Shown here: one piece after another, positions 27,099 through 36,591 of the stretch
Position numbering within the stretch: the stretch's first letter is position 1
Layout of the letters: the number at the start of each line of letters is the position of its first letter
Assembly: GCF_002117105.1 (NCBI RefSeq)
Contig: NZ_CP019343.1
Location: 1,984,001-2,048,000 of the forward strand
DNA length: 64,000 nt
Direction: 5' to 3'
Origin: Oceanicoccus sagamiensis
GTDB taxonomy: Bacteria; Pseudomonadota; Gammaproteobacteria; Pseudomonadales; Dasaniaceae
The notes under the pieces: model-generated
What the model was told of the DNA's origin: nothing
Databases searched by the model: none
Seen by the model: only the letters and a program-made list of their open reading frames with translations
Translations under genes and position numbers: made by a program

Positions 27099-27333
27099 TC
27101 GCTATAGGTTTTCTGGTGAAATATAACAGTTTGCTAATTAAATCATAAGAAGTCATTGCAAGTAGACTTAAAAATATTTAATGAGCAGCGTTAAAAAGTA
27201 TTTATTTAGTCAATTGGAAGATCGTAAGTGATTGTTGATATGGGTGGTTAGTAAAATGGAAGGCATCTTGATATCAGGTTAGGGTGGTTAGATATCTAAA
27301 ATATTTCCTATATTTATTATGGAGAGATTAAAT

Positions 27334-27549
27334 ATGTTAGTACTGAGTCGTAGAAAAGGTGAGAACCTGATTATTGGTGACAATATAGTTGTTTCTATTT
27401 TGGGTATTAGTGGTAATCAGGTAAGACTGGGTGTCGCTGCACCAAAAGAAATTTCAGTCCATCGTGAAGAAATCTATAATAAAATTCAGCTAAGTAAGTA
27501 CCCTGTAGCTCAAGGAGTCTGGCAGGATGGCGAGAAAGTAGTCGGCTAG
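27334..27549 (+). CDS. csrA: CsrA/RsmA-type translational regulator
   Basis: A 71-residue Csr[26 protein letters not shown], then [22 protein letters not shown]. The RNA-binding residues R6/R7 near the N-terminus and the VHREEI helix start are all present. ATG 27334 is chosen over 27319 because it gives the universal MLVLSRR start and follows GGAGAG. CsrA dimers bind GGA motifs in 5' leaders and repress or stabilise mRNAs. This copy sits in a tRNA-linked cassette, so it is probably an accessory paralogue rather than the housekeeping gene, which usually lies near alaS. Confidence 0.92.
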   Translation: MLVLSRRKGENLIIGDNIVVSILGISGNQVRLGVAAPKEISVHREEIYNKIQLSKYPVAQGVWQDGEKVVG

Positions 27550-27584
27550 CTCTCTACTGGACAACCTAGAATATAGCAGTCTCC

Positions 27585-27773
27585 CAGAATTTAAGGTTTT
27601 CAGTTTGTTTGAATTGTAAGCCTGAATGACGAACCTACAAAATATTACATTTCGCAAAAGGCTCTTTTTGTGTGATGTGAGAATTCTGAAATCGAAATAT
27701 GAGGGCTGCCGACTCTATGTGCTATGAGAATCGGGAGTTCTAAATCCATTAAACCAATGAATCGATAGAAAAA
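27585..27773. repeat. Right-end (P'-arm-like) repeat, copy 3
   Basis: It shares CTACAAAATATTACATTTCGCAAAAGGCTC-like sequence with 20943-21118 and CCAATGAATC plus AGAAAAA with 25382-25491. It lies directly 3' of the intact tRNA gene. Confidence 0.75.
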
Positions 27774-27850
27774 TGGTGGGCCTTCCCCGACTTGAACGGG
27801 GGACCTGCCGATTATGAGTCGGATGCTCTAACCAACTGAGCTAAAGGCCC
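27774..27850 (-). tRNA. tRNA with anticodon CAU (probably tRNA-Ile2, possibly tRNA-Met)
   Basis: The minus strand folds as a complete 77-nt tRNA with encoded CCA: acceptor GGGCCTT/AAGGCCC, D-arm GCTC-AGTTGGTTA-GAGC, anticodon loop CTCATAA with a CCGA/TCGG stem, and T-arm CCCCG-TTCAAGT-CGGGG. The anticodon is CAU. The CGA-CTCATAA-TCG stem and the TTCAAGTC T-loop resemble the E. coli tRNA-Ile2 that needs lysidine, more than elongator Met, but the call is not certain. The first anticodon-stem pair is a U-C mismatch. It is the integration target of the repeat array. Confidence 0.93.
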
Positions 27851-27894
27851 AAATTTGAAAGTTTGGCTCTGTATGAGTTTCACAGACGTCGCGC

Positions 27895-27923
27895 ATTATA
27901 CGGCGCTGGAATAGATAGTTCCA
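27895..27923 (-). promoter_or_regulatory. Promoter of the tRNA gene
   Basis: A perfect TATAAT (27895-27900, minus strand) followed by a GC-rich discriminator (GCGCGAC) is typical of stringently controlled stable-RNA promoters. A weak -35 (TGGAAC, 27918-27923) sits 17 bases upstream. The same -10 and discriminator recur in the decayed copy at 29785-29790. Confidence 0.65.
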
Positions 27924-28576
27924 GCATCCTGGTTAGCTTTATCGATCATCTGCCTTGCTGACAAGGACATTTCAAACGAGGGTCTGGATAAATAATGATC
28001 AGTTAGAGCTTGGCGGATTGGCTGGCTTCAGTGCCTCCTTATAAGTCTGCAATTAGCTAACACTGATTTAATGCCGAACCTTGGCGCAGGGGTATTTGGG
28101 GTGCTTATTAACGACTGTTTCATGGAGCTTGCGATGGTTAGGGGTTGTTGGCTATTGATCGGTGGCCGAGCTTGATGTTGGCGGGAGCAGTGTGTTCGAG
28201 AGTATTGCCGTCATTAAACCCCAGTGAGTGGGTCTTTAGTTGAGTGTAGTGAGTTGGGTATCAACGGCGTTGAATCAGCTTAACGAATCCAGGGTAAATA
28301 ATTTACGTCACCAGATTCCCGCTAGCATTGTGACGCAAATATTCCCCTTGTTGCTCAGCGTTCTTAATCATAAAAAATTCTCTCTATCACCGCCAGGTTA
28401 AAGATTCTGTGTGGGTCAGTTAGCGAAATAAATATTACGAATAAACAAAGGTCAGTTGATAACTTTCCGAAGTAGCATTATGTGGTGATGACAGCTTGCT
28501 TATGATCGTCATTCATCCTTGAGGCAGGTATGGAAGGATTGTGTCTGCACAGAGGTGCCTTTCTTGACATGGTTTT
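27924..28576. other. Long intergenic region without a visible gene
   Basis: About 650 bases between the tRNA promoter and the 3' end of the cupin gene. No open frame with a credible start or motif was found on either strand, and no repeat of the tRNA core is present. Confidence 0.4.
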
Positions 28577-29563
28577 CTATGTAATAAAATCACCGGGGTA
28601 GCTTTTATTGGCCATGGTCTCTTGCCACCATTGATTAAGAGCTGCGTCTAACTCCTGCTCGTTAATGTCTTTGGCGATAAGTGTTTCTTTTAACATGTCT
28701 TGCAGGGATTGTGGGATATCTTCAGGTGCTTCGTACCCCTTTGGAATAAAACGAGAGGGCTCAAAAAATGTTGTTGTTTTTTTCCTGGTACCTTGAAATT
28801 TTTCCGGCAAAGAAAAAATGTCTTTGTCTTTTGATTGGTTCAAGCTATCACAAAGGTGCAAAATAGGGTAGGTTGAACCTGAGTGGAAACTTACCGATAC
28901 GGCGGGATCTTCACCCTTGGCCCAGACTTCATGAGCGGCTCCGCTGGGTATAAATAATACTTGGCCAGGTTTTAAATTAAAGTCTATATAATCTTCAGCC
29001 ATTCTTTCTTCTAGATTTGAGAAGTCAAATAATGCTGACTGTTGAAGTGCTTTGGGCGTTGGCCAGACCCGTACTGTTTTTCGACCGCTGAGGTGAAACA
29101 AAAGTCCATCCCCTGCATCGCAGTGGGCTGAATATCTGTGATTGCCGCTGCTTAACCAGAGGCTTGCTCGAACAAAATAACCCAGTGGGTGCAGTTTTTC
29201 CAGTACGGGAACAAGTCCTTTCTGCAACGGTTTATAGACGAGTTGGGCCCCGTCTTTTGCTTTACCTTGACCAGCAATAATATTGATTAATTCAAGTCGG
29301 CCGTGTACGGGGTTGCCATAATTAACTCCGTTGGCAAACGTTGTAAAGGCTCCAGGGTGATCTGAATTGATATGGCTAATTTCCCCCTCGCTGTTATTTT
29401 CTTTGTCTGAAGAGGGGTGGGTAATTTGTAGTGTTGAATGTTTGATATTCAGCTGGAATGTATGCAAAGCCCATTGAACGGGATCTTTAATCTTATTGAA
29501 CTCTTTAGGCAGCTTCATAACCTTTGGGGTTAAAGACATTAGGCATTGTGATACTTTGCGCAT
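28577..29563 (-). CDS. Cupin/JmjC-like Fe(II)-2-oxoglutarate dioxygenase
   Basis: A 328-residue cytoplasmic protein with a cupin_8/JmjC-type core. The metal site is HxD in SAHCDAGDGLLFHLSG and the distal histidine in PGQVLFIPSGAAHEVWA. RKTVRVW between them is usual in these enzymes. Related proteins hydroxylate ribosomal proteins (YcfD/RoxA) or other targets, but the C-terminal region does not obviously match those. It stands alone between the intact tRNA and a decayed tRNA copy, so it may be cargo of a further element. Confidence 0.7.
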   Translation of the reverse strand: MRKVSQCLMSLTPKVMKLPKEFNKIKDPVQWALHTFQLNIKHSTLQITHPSSDKENNSEGEISHINSDHPGAFTTFANGVNYGNPVHGRLELINIIAGQGKAKDGAQLVYKPLQKGLVPVLEKLHPLGYFVRASLWLSSGNHRYSAHCDAGDGLLFHLSGRKTVRVWPTPKALQQSALFDFSNLEERMAEDYIDFNLKPGQVLFIPSGAAHEVWAKGEDPAVSVSFHSGSTYPILHLCDSLNQSKDKDIFSLPEKFQGTRKKTTTFFEPSRFIPKGYEAPEDIPQSLQDMLKETLIAKDINEQELDAALNQWWQETMANKSYPGDFIT

Positions 29564-29675
29564 GTGATATTCACCTATCTATTATTATAGCCTCACTCAA
29601 TGGGCACTAAGACTAGGTTACCATATTTCTGGCCGATGCCTAGGCGTACAAGTTTACATGTGAATTGTACGGCTT

Positions 29676-29802
29676 TTGAGTGAGGGAACTGCCGATTATG
29701 GGCTGGATGCTCTAGTTTGCATTCGTGCCCCGCTAAAGAACTAAATTTCTCCAGTTACGAGCTGTAGTGTTGCGGAAGTCGCGCATTATAAGGCTCTGGA
29801 AG
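29676..29802 (-). pseudogene. Decayed tRNA(CAU) gene with its promoter
   Basis: GAACTGCCGATTATG-GCTGGATGCTCTA (29687-29714) matches the central part of the tRNA at 27774-27850, and GTCGCGCATTATA-GGC-CTGGA (29779-29800) matches its promoter region. The spacing between the two parts is almost the same as in the intact gene (90 against 84 bases). Acceptor and T-arm are lost. It is a relic of a former second copy. Confidence 0.7.
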
Positions 29803-29886
29803 CGATACGGACGGCGTAGTATGGGCATTATTGAGCGGTTTCTGTCTCCCAATAGGGGGGATATGCCAGATGCTACTGCAAGGTGG

Positions 29887-31418
29887 TTAGCTTTGGTCCA
29901 TTCCCAAAATCCTGATGGCAGGTTGTAGTTGTTGCTCAAATTGCTTCCATTGTCCGATAGAGGATTTATACATCGGTTGCCGGACTTGCTCATTACTCGC
30001 CGTGTTAATTGTGCCGATATGCTCATAAAATTTTAGGCATTGTTCTTCATAAGGAAGCTCGCAATAGTTTAGTATCTCGCGTGTTTTTTCCTCTTGTTGT
30101 AAAACCAGGTCCTCATAGCTTACGGTCAGTATTTTTTTGGGGAATACTGTTTTCCAATAGCTCATCTGTTCGTTAAACATCTTGCTATTTAAAGCCAGTG
30201 CCTCCAGATTGAAGAGGTGGTTGTGGTGGTTTTCAAAGAATTGATGATAGCAAGATAGAATATTATCCAGGGGGTGTCGCTGGATATGGATAATTTTGGC
30301 ATTAGGGTAAGTCGCAAACATTAATCCAAGTTGTTTATAGCTCAGCAGTGATTTGTCCACGGGTCGTCTATCTTTAGATTCTCTTACGGGTAAATACGAT
30401 TGAAAGTGCTTGTCGAGTATCGGTAAAAAATTAGAGAAGTTTTTCTGGCTGGGCCATTGTTCAAAATTTGTTGAGGTCTTCAATTGGGCGGCAGCCTGCA
30501 TTATGGCATAGCTAAAGGCGCCGCTTTCTCCAATCGGTGAGGTTTGCGAGTGCGCTCCTATGATCTGTTCTAAAAGTGTGGTGCCTGAGCGCGGTAGTGA
30601 GATGATAAATATGGGCGAATAGGTATGGTTTTGTTTAGAGGTATCGATGCTGTTTAGCGCGTCTTCATTAATATTTTCTCTAATCTCTCTTAAATGGGGC
30701 TCAAGTTGATCTATATACTCTTGATGATCTTGTGCGGCAAAATTGTTAGCGGTTGTCAGTAGTTCAAAGTAACCTTCAGGGTCGCTTTTTTTGATGGCCC
30801 AGGCTTTGGTAAAGGTTAGGCCAGATTTTTCATTATTGGAGCAGGTTTTTTTATTCAGTATTGTATTGATTGCAGGAATGAGCGTAATAAATTTATCTGC
30901 TTTTGTTGTTTTTGCTAAACCAATATAGGCCCAGCTGTCATTGGGGTTGATTTTTAAAGCGTTGTAAAAATTTTTCCGGGCATTTTCATTGTTGCCGTTT
31001 GCTGTATATATAGAGCCTAGTAATCGATAAATTCTTGCCGATTTAATATTGGAGGCAATGGCTTTGTCAAGGATAGAGTGAGCGCTGTCTGCGTCATTGA
31101 TGGATTTATAGAATATCGCGCTCTCGGCAATGACTGCTTCACTTTTTGGAAATGTTTTCAGCATCTTTTCGACGCACTCTATAGCATCGTCGAGTCTCTT
31201 TAGTTGCTTTAAATAATTCAGCAGCAATAATTGCGGCTCTGGGTTTTTTTAACTAGAGAAATGATCTGTTCAAGGATATAAATCGCATTAAGTGTATTGC
31301 TTTGTGCGCTGGATTTTACCAGGCTCATGGCAGCTTCATAGGTCAATACCTTGAAAGGCTGTAATGCTGTCGGTTGTATGCTGAGTATTTTTGAGGATTT
31401 TTTCTTATTTTTTTTCAC
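29887..31418 (-). pseudogene. TPR-sulfotransferase family protein, frameshifted near the N-terminus
   Basis: Two frames join into one protein of about 510 residues. The first, from 31418, ends at 31218 with LEQIISLVKK. The second continues as NPEPQLLLLNYLKQLKRLDDAIEC. One extra A in the A7 run (minus strand, about 31238-31244) would restore the fusion. TPR repeats occupy the first half (for example ARIYRLLGSIYTANGNNENARK). The C-terminal half is a sulfotransferase: FIISLPRSGTTLLEQIIG binds the 5'-phosphosulfate of PAPS, and IIHIQRHPLDNILSCYHQFF is the 3'-phosphate motif. The target is unknown. Confidence 0.75.
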
Positions 31419-31580
31419 CGAATCTAGCCCTTGTGTTTATTTTATTCCATTTTCTCTGCTCACCTTACTGTAAATTCGATGGATCGTCGATAAAATTGTT
31501 GTTAATGATATTTACTTGTGGTTTTTCTGTCAGGCTTATCTGTGGGTTTCGCTGGCAGCAGGGCTGCCAGCGAAAGTGGT

Positions 31581-32546
31581 TTATTGAACGGTTTCATTGT
31601 CGCTAAAAGCGCCTTCAAATAAGGGGGTGGATAAATAGCGTTCAGCGGAGTCCGGAAGTATTACGACGATGGTTTTATTTTCGTTGCCTGGTTGTTTGGA
31701 AACTCTATCGGCAATGGCCATGGCTGCACCGCTCGAGATACCTGCCAAAATACCTTCTTGCTGCATTAGCTTGTGGGCCCACTCCATCGCGTCTTCATTT
31801 GAAACCTGCTCGACCTGGTCAACTATATCGAGGTCCAGATTATCGGGTACAAAGCCTGCACCTATGCCCTGAATCTTATGGGGCGCATGGGCAGGTTCTT
31901 CACCTGCCTTGGCAGCGGTAATCATAGTGGTACTGGTTGGCTCTACTGCCACAGAAGTGATTGCCTTGCCTTTAGTATTTTTGATAAATCGGGAGATCCC
32001 GCTAATCGTTCCGCCGGTCCCAACGCCGCTCACCAGAATATCGATTTCACCATTGGTGTCTTCCCAGATTTCCGGGCCGGTGGTTTCTTCATGCACCGCG
32101 GGGTTGGCGGGGTTGTCGAACTGGCTTGGCATCCAGCGTTCTTCAGGGGCTTCGGCAACGCGGGCCCTTGCGGTTTCAATGCATAGCTTCATGCCTTTTG
32201 CGGCGTCGGTAATAATAATATTAGCACCCAGGGCCTTCATAATCTGACGACGTTCCAGGCTCATCGTGTGGGGCATGACCAGTGTCATGGAATAGCCTTT
32301 GGCTGCGGCGACAAAGCACAGGGCGATACCGGTATTACCGCTGGTAGGTTCAACAATTTCCATACCGGGTTTTAGAATGCCGTCTTTTTCCGCCTGCCAA
32401 ATCATATTGGCACCAATGCGGCATTTTACGGAGTTGGCCGGGTTGCGGCTTTCGATTTTGGCGAAGATATTGCCTTCGCTTATACGGTTGATTTTGACCA
32501 GTGGGGTTTGGCCGATGGTTTGGCTGTTATCTCTGTAGACTGTCAT
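31581..32546 (-). CDS. cysK: Cysteine synthase A (O-acetylserine sulfhydrylase)
   Basis: A 321-residue PLP enzyme that makes cysteine from O-acetylserine and sulfide. The PLP lysine is expected in [11 protein letters not shown], the substrate loop is [12 protein letters not shown], and the phosphate-binding glycine loop is [11 protein letters not shown]. The C-terminal [10 protein letters not shown] is typical. Length matches CysK rather than the shorter CysM. It lies downstream of rpoD on the same strand but beyond a terminator and repeats, so it probably has its own promoter. Confidence 0.92.
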   Translation of the reverse strand: MTVYRDNSQTIGQTPLVKINRISEGNIFAKIESRNPANSVKCRIGANMIWQAEKDGILKPGMEIVEPTSGNTGIALCFVAAAKGYSMTLVMPHTMSLERRQIMKALGANIIITDAAKGMKLCIETARARVAEAPEERWMPSQFDNPANPAVHEETTGPEIWEDTNGEIDILVSGVGTGGTISGISRFIKNTKGKAITSVAVEPTSTTMITAAKAGEEPAHAPHKIQGIGAGFVPDNLDLDIVDQVEQVSNEDAMEWAHKLMQQEGILAGISSGAAMAIADRVSKQPGNENKTIVVILPDSAERYLSTPLFEGAFSDNETVQ

Positions 32547-32572
32547 GGCAGGTCTCCGTCCTGATAGGGTAT

Positions 32573-32592
32573 GGGTGGATTGTAATCCACCC
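32573..32592. repeat. Palindromic repeat GGGTGGATT-GT-AATCCACCC
   Basis: A near-perfect palindrome followed by CTACG between cysK and rpoD. The same unit appears twice in inverted orientation at 36592-36655. Confidence 0.85.
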
Positions 32593-32612
32593 TACGGCAA
32601 TGTGGTAGCGCT

Positions 32613-32670
32613 GTCATTCCCGCGGGGGCGGGAATCTGCAGCTCTGGAGTTTAGTCTTCGCGGGAATGAC
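32613..32670. repeat. REP/MITE-like inverted repeat with GTCATTCCCGCG ends
   Basis: GTCATTCCCGCG (32613-32624) and its exact complement CGCGGGAATGAC (32659-32670) bound a 34-base interior. Such ends are seen in dispersed palindromic elements of many proteobacteria. It has no coding content. Confidence 0.75.
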
Positions 32671-32687
32671 AGAATATCAGCCAATAA

Positions 32688-32713
32688 AAAAGCCGGTGAT
32701 TAGACCGGCTTTT
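32688..32713 (-). terminator. Rho-independent terminator of rpoD
   Basis: AAAAGCCGGT (32688-32697) pairs perfectly with ACCGGCTTTT (32704-32713). Read on the minus strand, the stem is followed by a T tract and lies 19 bases after the rpoD stop. It ends the rpsU-yqeY-panD-dnaG-rpoD transcript. Confidence 0.85.
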
Positions 32714-32731
32714 GTAGTGTTGCTTTGGCGC

Positions 32732-34534
32732 TTATTCGTCGAGGAAGCTGCGCAGATGATCAGAGCGTGAAGGGTGGCGTAATTTACGCAATGCCTTGGC
32801 TTCGATCTGGCGGATACGCTCACGGGTTACGTCGAATTGCTTGCCGACTTCTTCCAGTGTGTGATCGGTATTCATATCAATACCGAAACGCATACGCAGT
32901 ACTTTGGCTTCTCTGGCTGTCAGGCCGCCCAGTACATCTTTGGTGGCTTCCTGCAGGCCCTGACCTGTTGCAGAATCAACTGGCTGAGCAATAGTGTTAT
33001 CTTCGATAAAGTCACCCAGATGTGAATCTTCATCATCACCAATCGGCGTTTCCATGGAGATAGGTTCTTTGGCAATTTTCAGTACCTTACGAACTTTATC
33101 TTCTGGCATATCCATACGCTCGCCTAATTCTTCCGGCGTAGGCTCACGGCCCATTTCCTGAAGCATTTGACGAGAGATACGATTGAGTTTGTTGATCGTC
33201 TCAATCATATGCACTGGAATACGAATTGTGCGAGCCTGATCGGCAATAGAGCGAGTAATGGCCTGACGAATCCACCAGGTGGCATAGGTCGAAAACTTAT
33301 AACCGCGACGGTATTCAAATTTATCAACGGCTTTCATCAAGCCGATATTGCCTTCCTGGATTAAATCGAGGAACTGCAAACCACGGTTGGTATATTTTTT
33401 GGCGATAGAAATGACTAGTCGAAGGTTGGCCTCGACCATTTCTTTCTTGGCGCGTCTGGCGCGAGCTTCACCAATCGACATGCGACGATTAATTTCTTTA
33501 ATATCGACAATGGTTAAATCGGTTTGGGCTTCTATAAATGCAATTTTGCGCTGGGCACGAATAATATCGTCGCGATTGGCTTCCAGTGCCGGGGCTGCAT
33601 CTTTATGCGCTTTGATCTGGTCATCTAACCAATCAAAATTGGTTTCAGAGCCCTGGAAGGCTTTAACAAAATCTTTGCGTGACATTTTTGCCTGCTTGAT
33701 GCAGATACCCATAATCAAGCGTTCGTTCTCGCGAATCACATTGAGCTTTGAGCGCACGCGAATCGATAGCGGTTCAAAAACACGCGGCGTCAGTTTTAAG
33801 AACTTAAACAGTTCGCCCAGTTTCTGTAACTCTTTGGCGGCTTCTTTGCTGTAGCGGCCATGCTTATCGATCGCTTTGTCGAGTTTGTTTTGTTGCTTGC
33901 GGATGGCCGTAAAGCGCTTTTTCGCTTCTTCTGGATCCGGGCCTGATGGTGAGTCGTCGTCATCGTCATCGTCCGCTGCCGCAGCTTGTTGTTGCTGGGC
34001 TGCAGGTGGTACCACATCAGTAGGGTCAAGGTAACCAATCAGGATATCGGCAAGGCGGCGTTCTTCGGTGGCTACTTTGTCGTAGTCGTCGATAACATCT
34101 TGTACGGCGCCGGGGTAGTAGGCAACAGCCGCCATCACATCGCGGATACCTTCTTCGATGCGCTTGGCAATGGCGATTTCGCCTTCGCGGGTCAGTAGTT
34201 CAACCGTGCCCATTTCGCGCATATACATTCGTACGGGGTCGGTGGTACGACCGGCTTCGGTTTCGACGGCAGCTAGAGCTGCAGCGGCTTCAGCGGCGGC
34301 GATATCATCGGTGGAGTCTTCTTCTGACAACAGGATTTCATCGGCATCGGGGGCATTTTCAAACACCTGAATACCCAAATCGTTGATCATTTGGATGATG
34401 TCTTCAACCTGGTCCGGGTCTGAAATATCCTGAGGCAGGTGGTCGTTAACCTCTGCATAGGTCAGGTAGCCTTGTTCTTTGCCCTTGGCAATCAGGGTTT
34501 TCAAACGAGACTGCTTTTGTTCGGTATCGCTCAT
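32732..34534 (-). CDS. rpoD: RNA polymerase primary sigma factor (sigma-70)
   Basis: A 600-residue housekeeping sigma factor. Region 1.1 is at the N-terminus ([24 protein letters not shown]). An acidic non-conserved insert has seven aspartates near residue 190. Region 2 contains [38 protein letters not shown]. Region 4.2 is the final helix-turn-helix ([30 protein letters not shown]). Length is close to that of E. coli RpoD (613). It is the last gene of the macromolecular-synthesis operon, 160 bases after dnaG. That gap could carry an internal promoter. Confidence 0.97.
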   Translation of the reverse strand: MSDTEQKQSRLKTLIAKGKEQGYLTYAEVNDHLPQDISDPDQVEDIIQMINDLGIQVFENAPDADEILLSEEDSTDDIAAAEAAAALAAVETEAGRTTDPVRMYMREMGTVELLTREGEIAIAKRIEEGIRDVMAAVAYYPGAVQDVIDDYDKVATEERRLADILIGYLDPTDVVPPAAQQQQAAAADDDDDDDSPSGPDPEEAKKRFTAIRKQQNKLDKAIDKHGRYSKEAAKELQKLGELFKFLKLTPRVFEPLSIRVRSKLNVIRENERLIMGICIKQAKMSRKDFVKAFQGSETNFDWLDDQIKAHKDAAPALEANRDDIIRAQRKIAFIEAQTDLTIVDIKEINRRMSIGEARARRAKKEMVEANLRLVISIAKKYTNRGLQFLDLIQEGNIGLMKAVDKFEYRRGYKFSTYATWWIRQAITRSIADQARTIRIPVHMIETINKLNRISRQMLQEMGREPTPEELGERMDMPEDKVRKVLKIAKEPISMETPIGDDEDSHLGDFIEDNTIAQPVDSATGQGLQEATKDVLGGLTAREAKVLRMRFGIDMNTDHTLEEVGKQFDVTRERIRQIEAKALRKLRHPSRSDHLRSFLDE

Positions 34535-34694
34535 AGTCTATGTTTCACTGGGACGTTTGCGGAAGTTAGCCCGACATTATAACTGTATATGCTGACCAAA
34601 TACTAGCCTCATAACCGGTTGATTGGTGTCAATTGGGGGCTTAGAGGGTGTTTTGGGCGGCCTGTCAGGCGGCTTTTGGCGGCGACTAAGGTGC

Positions 34695-36524
34695 TTATAA
34701 ATCGTGCTTTTGACTGAGTAATCGCTTGAGCTCCTGCTTTTCATCATCGCTTAGCTGAGCGTAGTCTTTGGTCAGTAATTTGTCGACTTGATCACCGAGT
34801 TGATCTTGGTGATATTTACGCTCCAGATGTTGGAGTGTTTCTTTAAGCTCAAGTTCAATATCTGAACCGGGAATAAATTGCTCCAGTTGCAGCAGCTGTT
34901 GCAGGGTTTCACCCCAGGCTTCCCCATACCAGTGGCCAATCAGCATGGCGGAGGTGGAATCCGGGCGTTTATGCAGCAATTCCAGCATCGCGGCTAGTAG
35001 GGGGGCGTTATTGTCCTCGCTACGGCTTAGGGCGCTGGGGGTGGCGACATGGCTGGCGGCCTTGGGTTCGTGTAGCAGCAGGGCAATGGCATAGAGAATC
35101 GGATCCCTGGTGCTGTCTTGCTGTTGATTAAAGCGGGGGGCTCTCTGTCTGGGTTCCGGGCTAATTTCCCGGGTGGCAACAACTTCGGGTTTATCGGGTG
35201 CGGGTTCGGGCTGTTTATTGATCTGGTGCCGTTGCAGGATTTGGGTCAATTTTTCCTGCGATAGCCCGGTGCGCTCTGCCAGCGAGGACATCATCAGTGC
35301 TTTAAAGACGCCATCGGGTAATTGATCGATCAGCGGCGCCGCCAGAGTACTTAGCCGGGCTCTGCCATCAAGAGAGCCCAATTCCAGCCCTTCGGCCTGT
35401 GAATTAAATAGATAGTCTTCCAGTGGCTCAGCTTTGTCGACCATACGGATAAAGTCGCTGGCGCCGATACTGCGCACCATGCTATCCGGGTCTTCGCCCT
35501 GTGGCAGAAACAGGAATCTGGCCTGACGACCGTCTTCCATGGCGGGTAAGGCGGATTCAAGCGCCCGTTTCGCGGCTTTGCGGCCTGCTTCATCGCCATC
35601 AAAGCAAAATACAACCTCCGGACACTGACGAAATACCCGTTTTAAGTGCTCGGTACTGGTTGCTGTCCCTAGTGTTGCCGCAGCCCAGGTCACGCCATGC
35701 TGCGCCAGCGCGACCACATCCATATAGCCTTCAACAATCAGTAGTCGCTCGAGCTTGCGGTTGGCCTTGCGGGACTGGTAGAGCCCATACAGCTCTTTAC
35801 TCTTATGAAATACGGGGGTTTCAGGGGAGTTGAGGTATTTGGGTTTGTCGTCGCCCAGAACACGGCCACCAAAGGCGATAATCCGTCCTCGGTTATCCCT
35901 GATCGGGAAGATAATCCGATCGCGGAAGCGGTCGTAGAGTTTATTGTCCTCTTCTTTCTCAATCAGCATGCCGCCATCGATAAGCAGTTGCTTATCTTCC
36001 TGATTGAGGCCCAGATGCTTAAGCAGGTTGTCCCAGCCTGGCGGGGCATAGCCGATATCAAAATCCCGGGCAATTTCACCGCTGAGACCGCGGCCTCGCA
36101 GATAGTCTACCGCCCGTTGCTTCTGTGGGTTGCGCTTGAGTTGCTCGCGGTAAAAGTCGGCGCATTTTTCCAGCATGGTATAGATATTTTTCTTTTGCTG
36201 GGGTTCTTCCTGAAAGGCAGAAGCTTCCCGGGGCACTTCCAGTCCAGCCGTATCGGCCAGAACCTCAACCGCACGAGGAAAGTCCATGCGCTCGTAATCC
36301 ATGATAAAGCCGAGGGCATTGCCACCGGCGCCGCAGCCAAAGCAGTAATAGAATTGCTTTTCCTGGTTAACGCTAAAAGACGGGGTTTTTTCTTCGTGGA
36401 AGGGGCAGCAGGCGGTAAAGTTGCGGCCGCTTTTTTTCAGGCTGACACGGCGGTCTATCACTTCGACAATGTCGAGGCGATCCAGCAGGTCATCGATAAA
36501 GCTTTGCGGTATGCGGCCGGCCAT
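34695..36524 (-). CDS. dnaG: DNA primase
   Basis: A 609-residue primase. The N-terminal CHC2 zinc site is visible (CPFHEEKTPSF, then YYCFGCGAGG). The TOPRIM catalytic core has VEGYMDVVALAQHG and FCFDGDEAGRKAA, whose acidic residues bind magnesium. The C-terminal part is the DnaB-interacting helicase-binding domain (LSDDEKQELKRLLSQKH). It synthesises RNA primers at the replication fork. It sits between panD and rpoD, with a palindromic repeat upstream. Confidence 0.97.
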   Translation of the reverse strand: MAGRIPQSFIDDLLDRLDIVEVIDRRVSLKKSGRNFTACCPFHEEKTPSFSVNQEKQFYYCFGCGAGGNALGFIMDYERMDFPRAVEVLADTAGLEVPREASAFQEEPQQKKNIYTMLEKCADFYREQLKRNPQKQRAVDYLRGRGLSGEIARDFDIGYAPPGWDNLLKHLGLNQEDKQLLIDGGMLIEKEEDNKLYDRFRDRIIFPIRDNRGRIIAFGGRVLGDDKPKYLNSPETPVFHKSKELYGLYQSRKANRKLERLLIVEGYMDVVALAQHGVTWAAATLGTATSTEHLKRVFRQCPEVVFCFDGDEAGRKAAKRALESALPAMEDGRQARFLFLPQGEDPDSMVRSIGASDFIRMVDKAEPLEDYLFNSQAEGLELGSLDGRARLSTLAAPLIDQLPDGVFKALMMSSLAERTGLSQEKLTQILQRHQINKQPEPAPDKPEVVATREISPEPRQRAPRFNQQQDSTRDPILYAIALLLHEPKAASHVATPSALSRSEDNNAPLLAAMLELLHKRPDSTSAMLIGHWYGEAWGETLQQLLQLEQFIPGSDIELELKETLQHLERKYHQDQLGDQVDKLLTKDYAQLSDDEKQELKRLLSQKHDL

Positions 36525-36591
36525 GGAAAATGATACTTAGTGTTGAGTTATTAAGGTGGCCAAGTTTAGGGGGTTTACAGGTAATAAGCGA

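Noticed and set aside
31218..31250. Programmed -1 frameshift in the sulfotransferase gene
   Set aside because: The in-frame codons preceding the shift do not form a classical X-XXY-YYZ heptamer and no downstream pseudoknot is evident. A missing base is simpler given three similar cases in the window.
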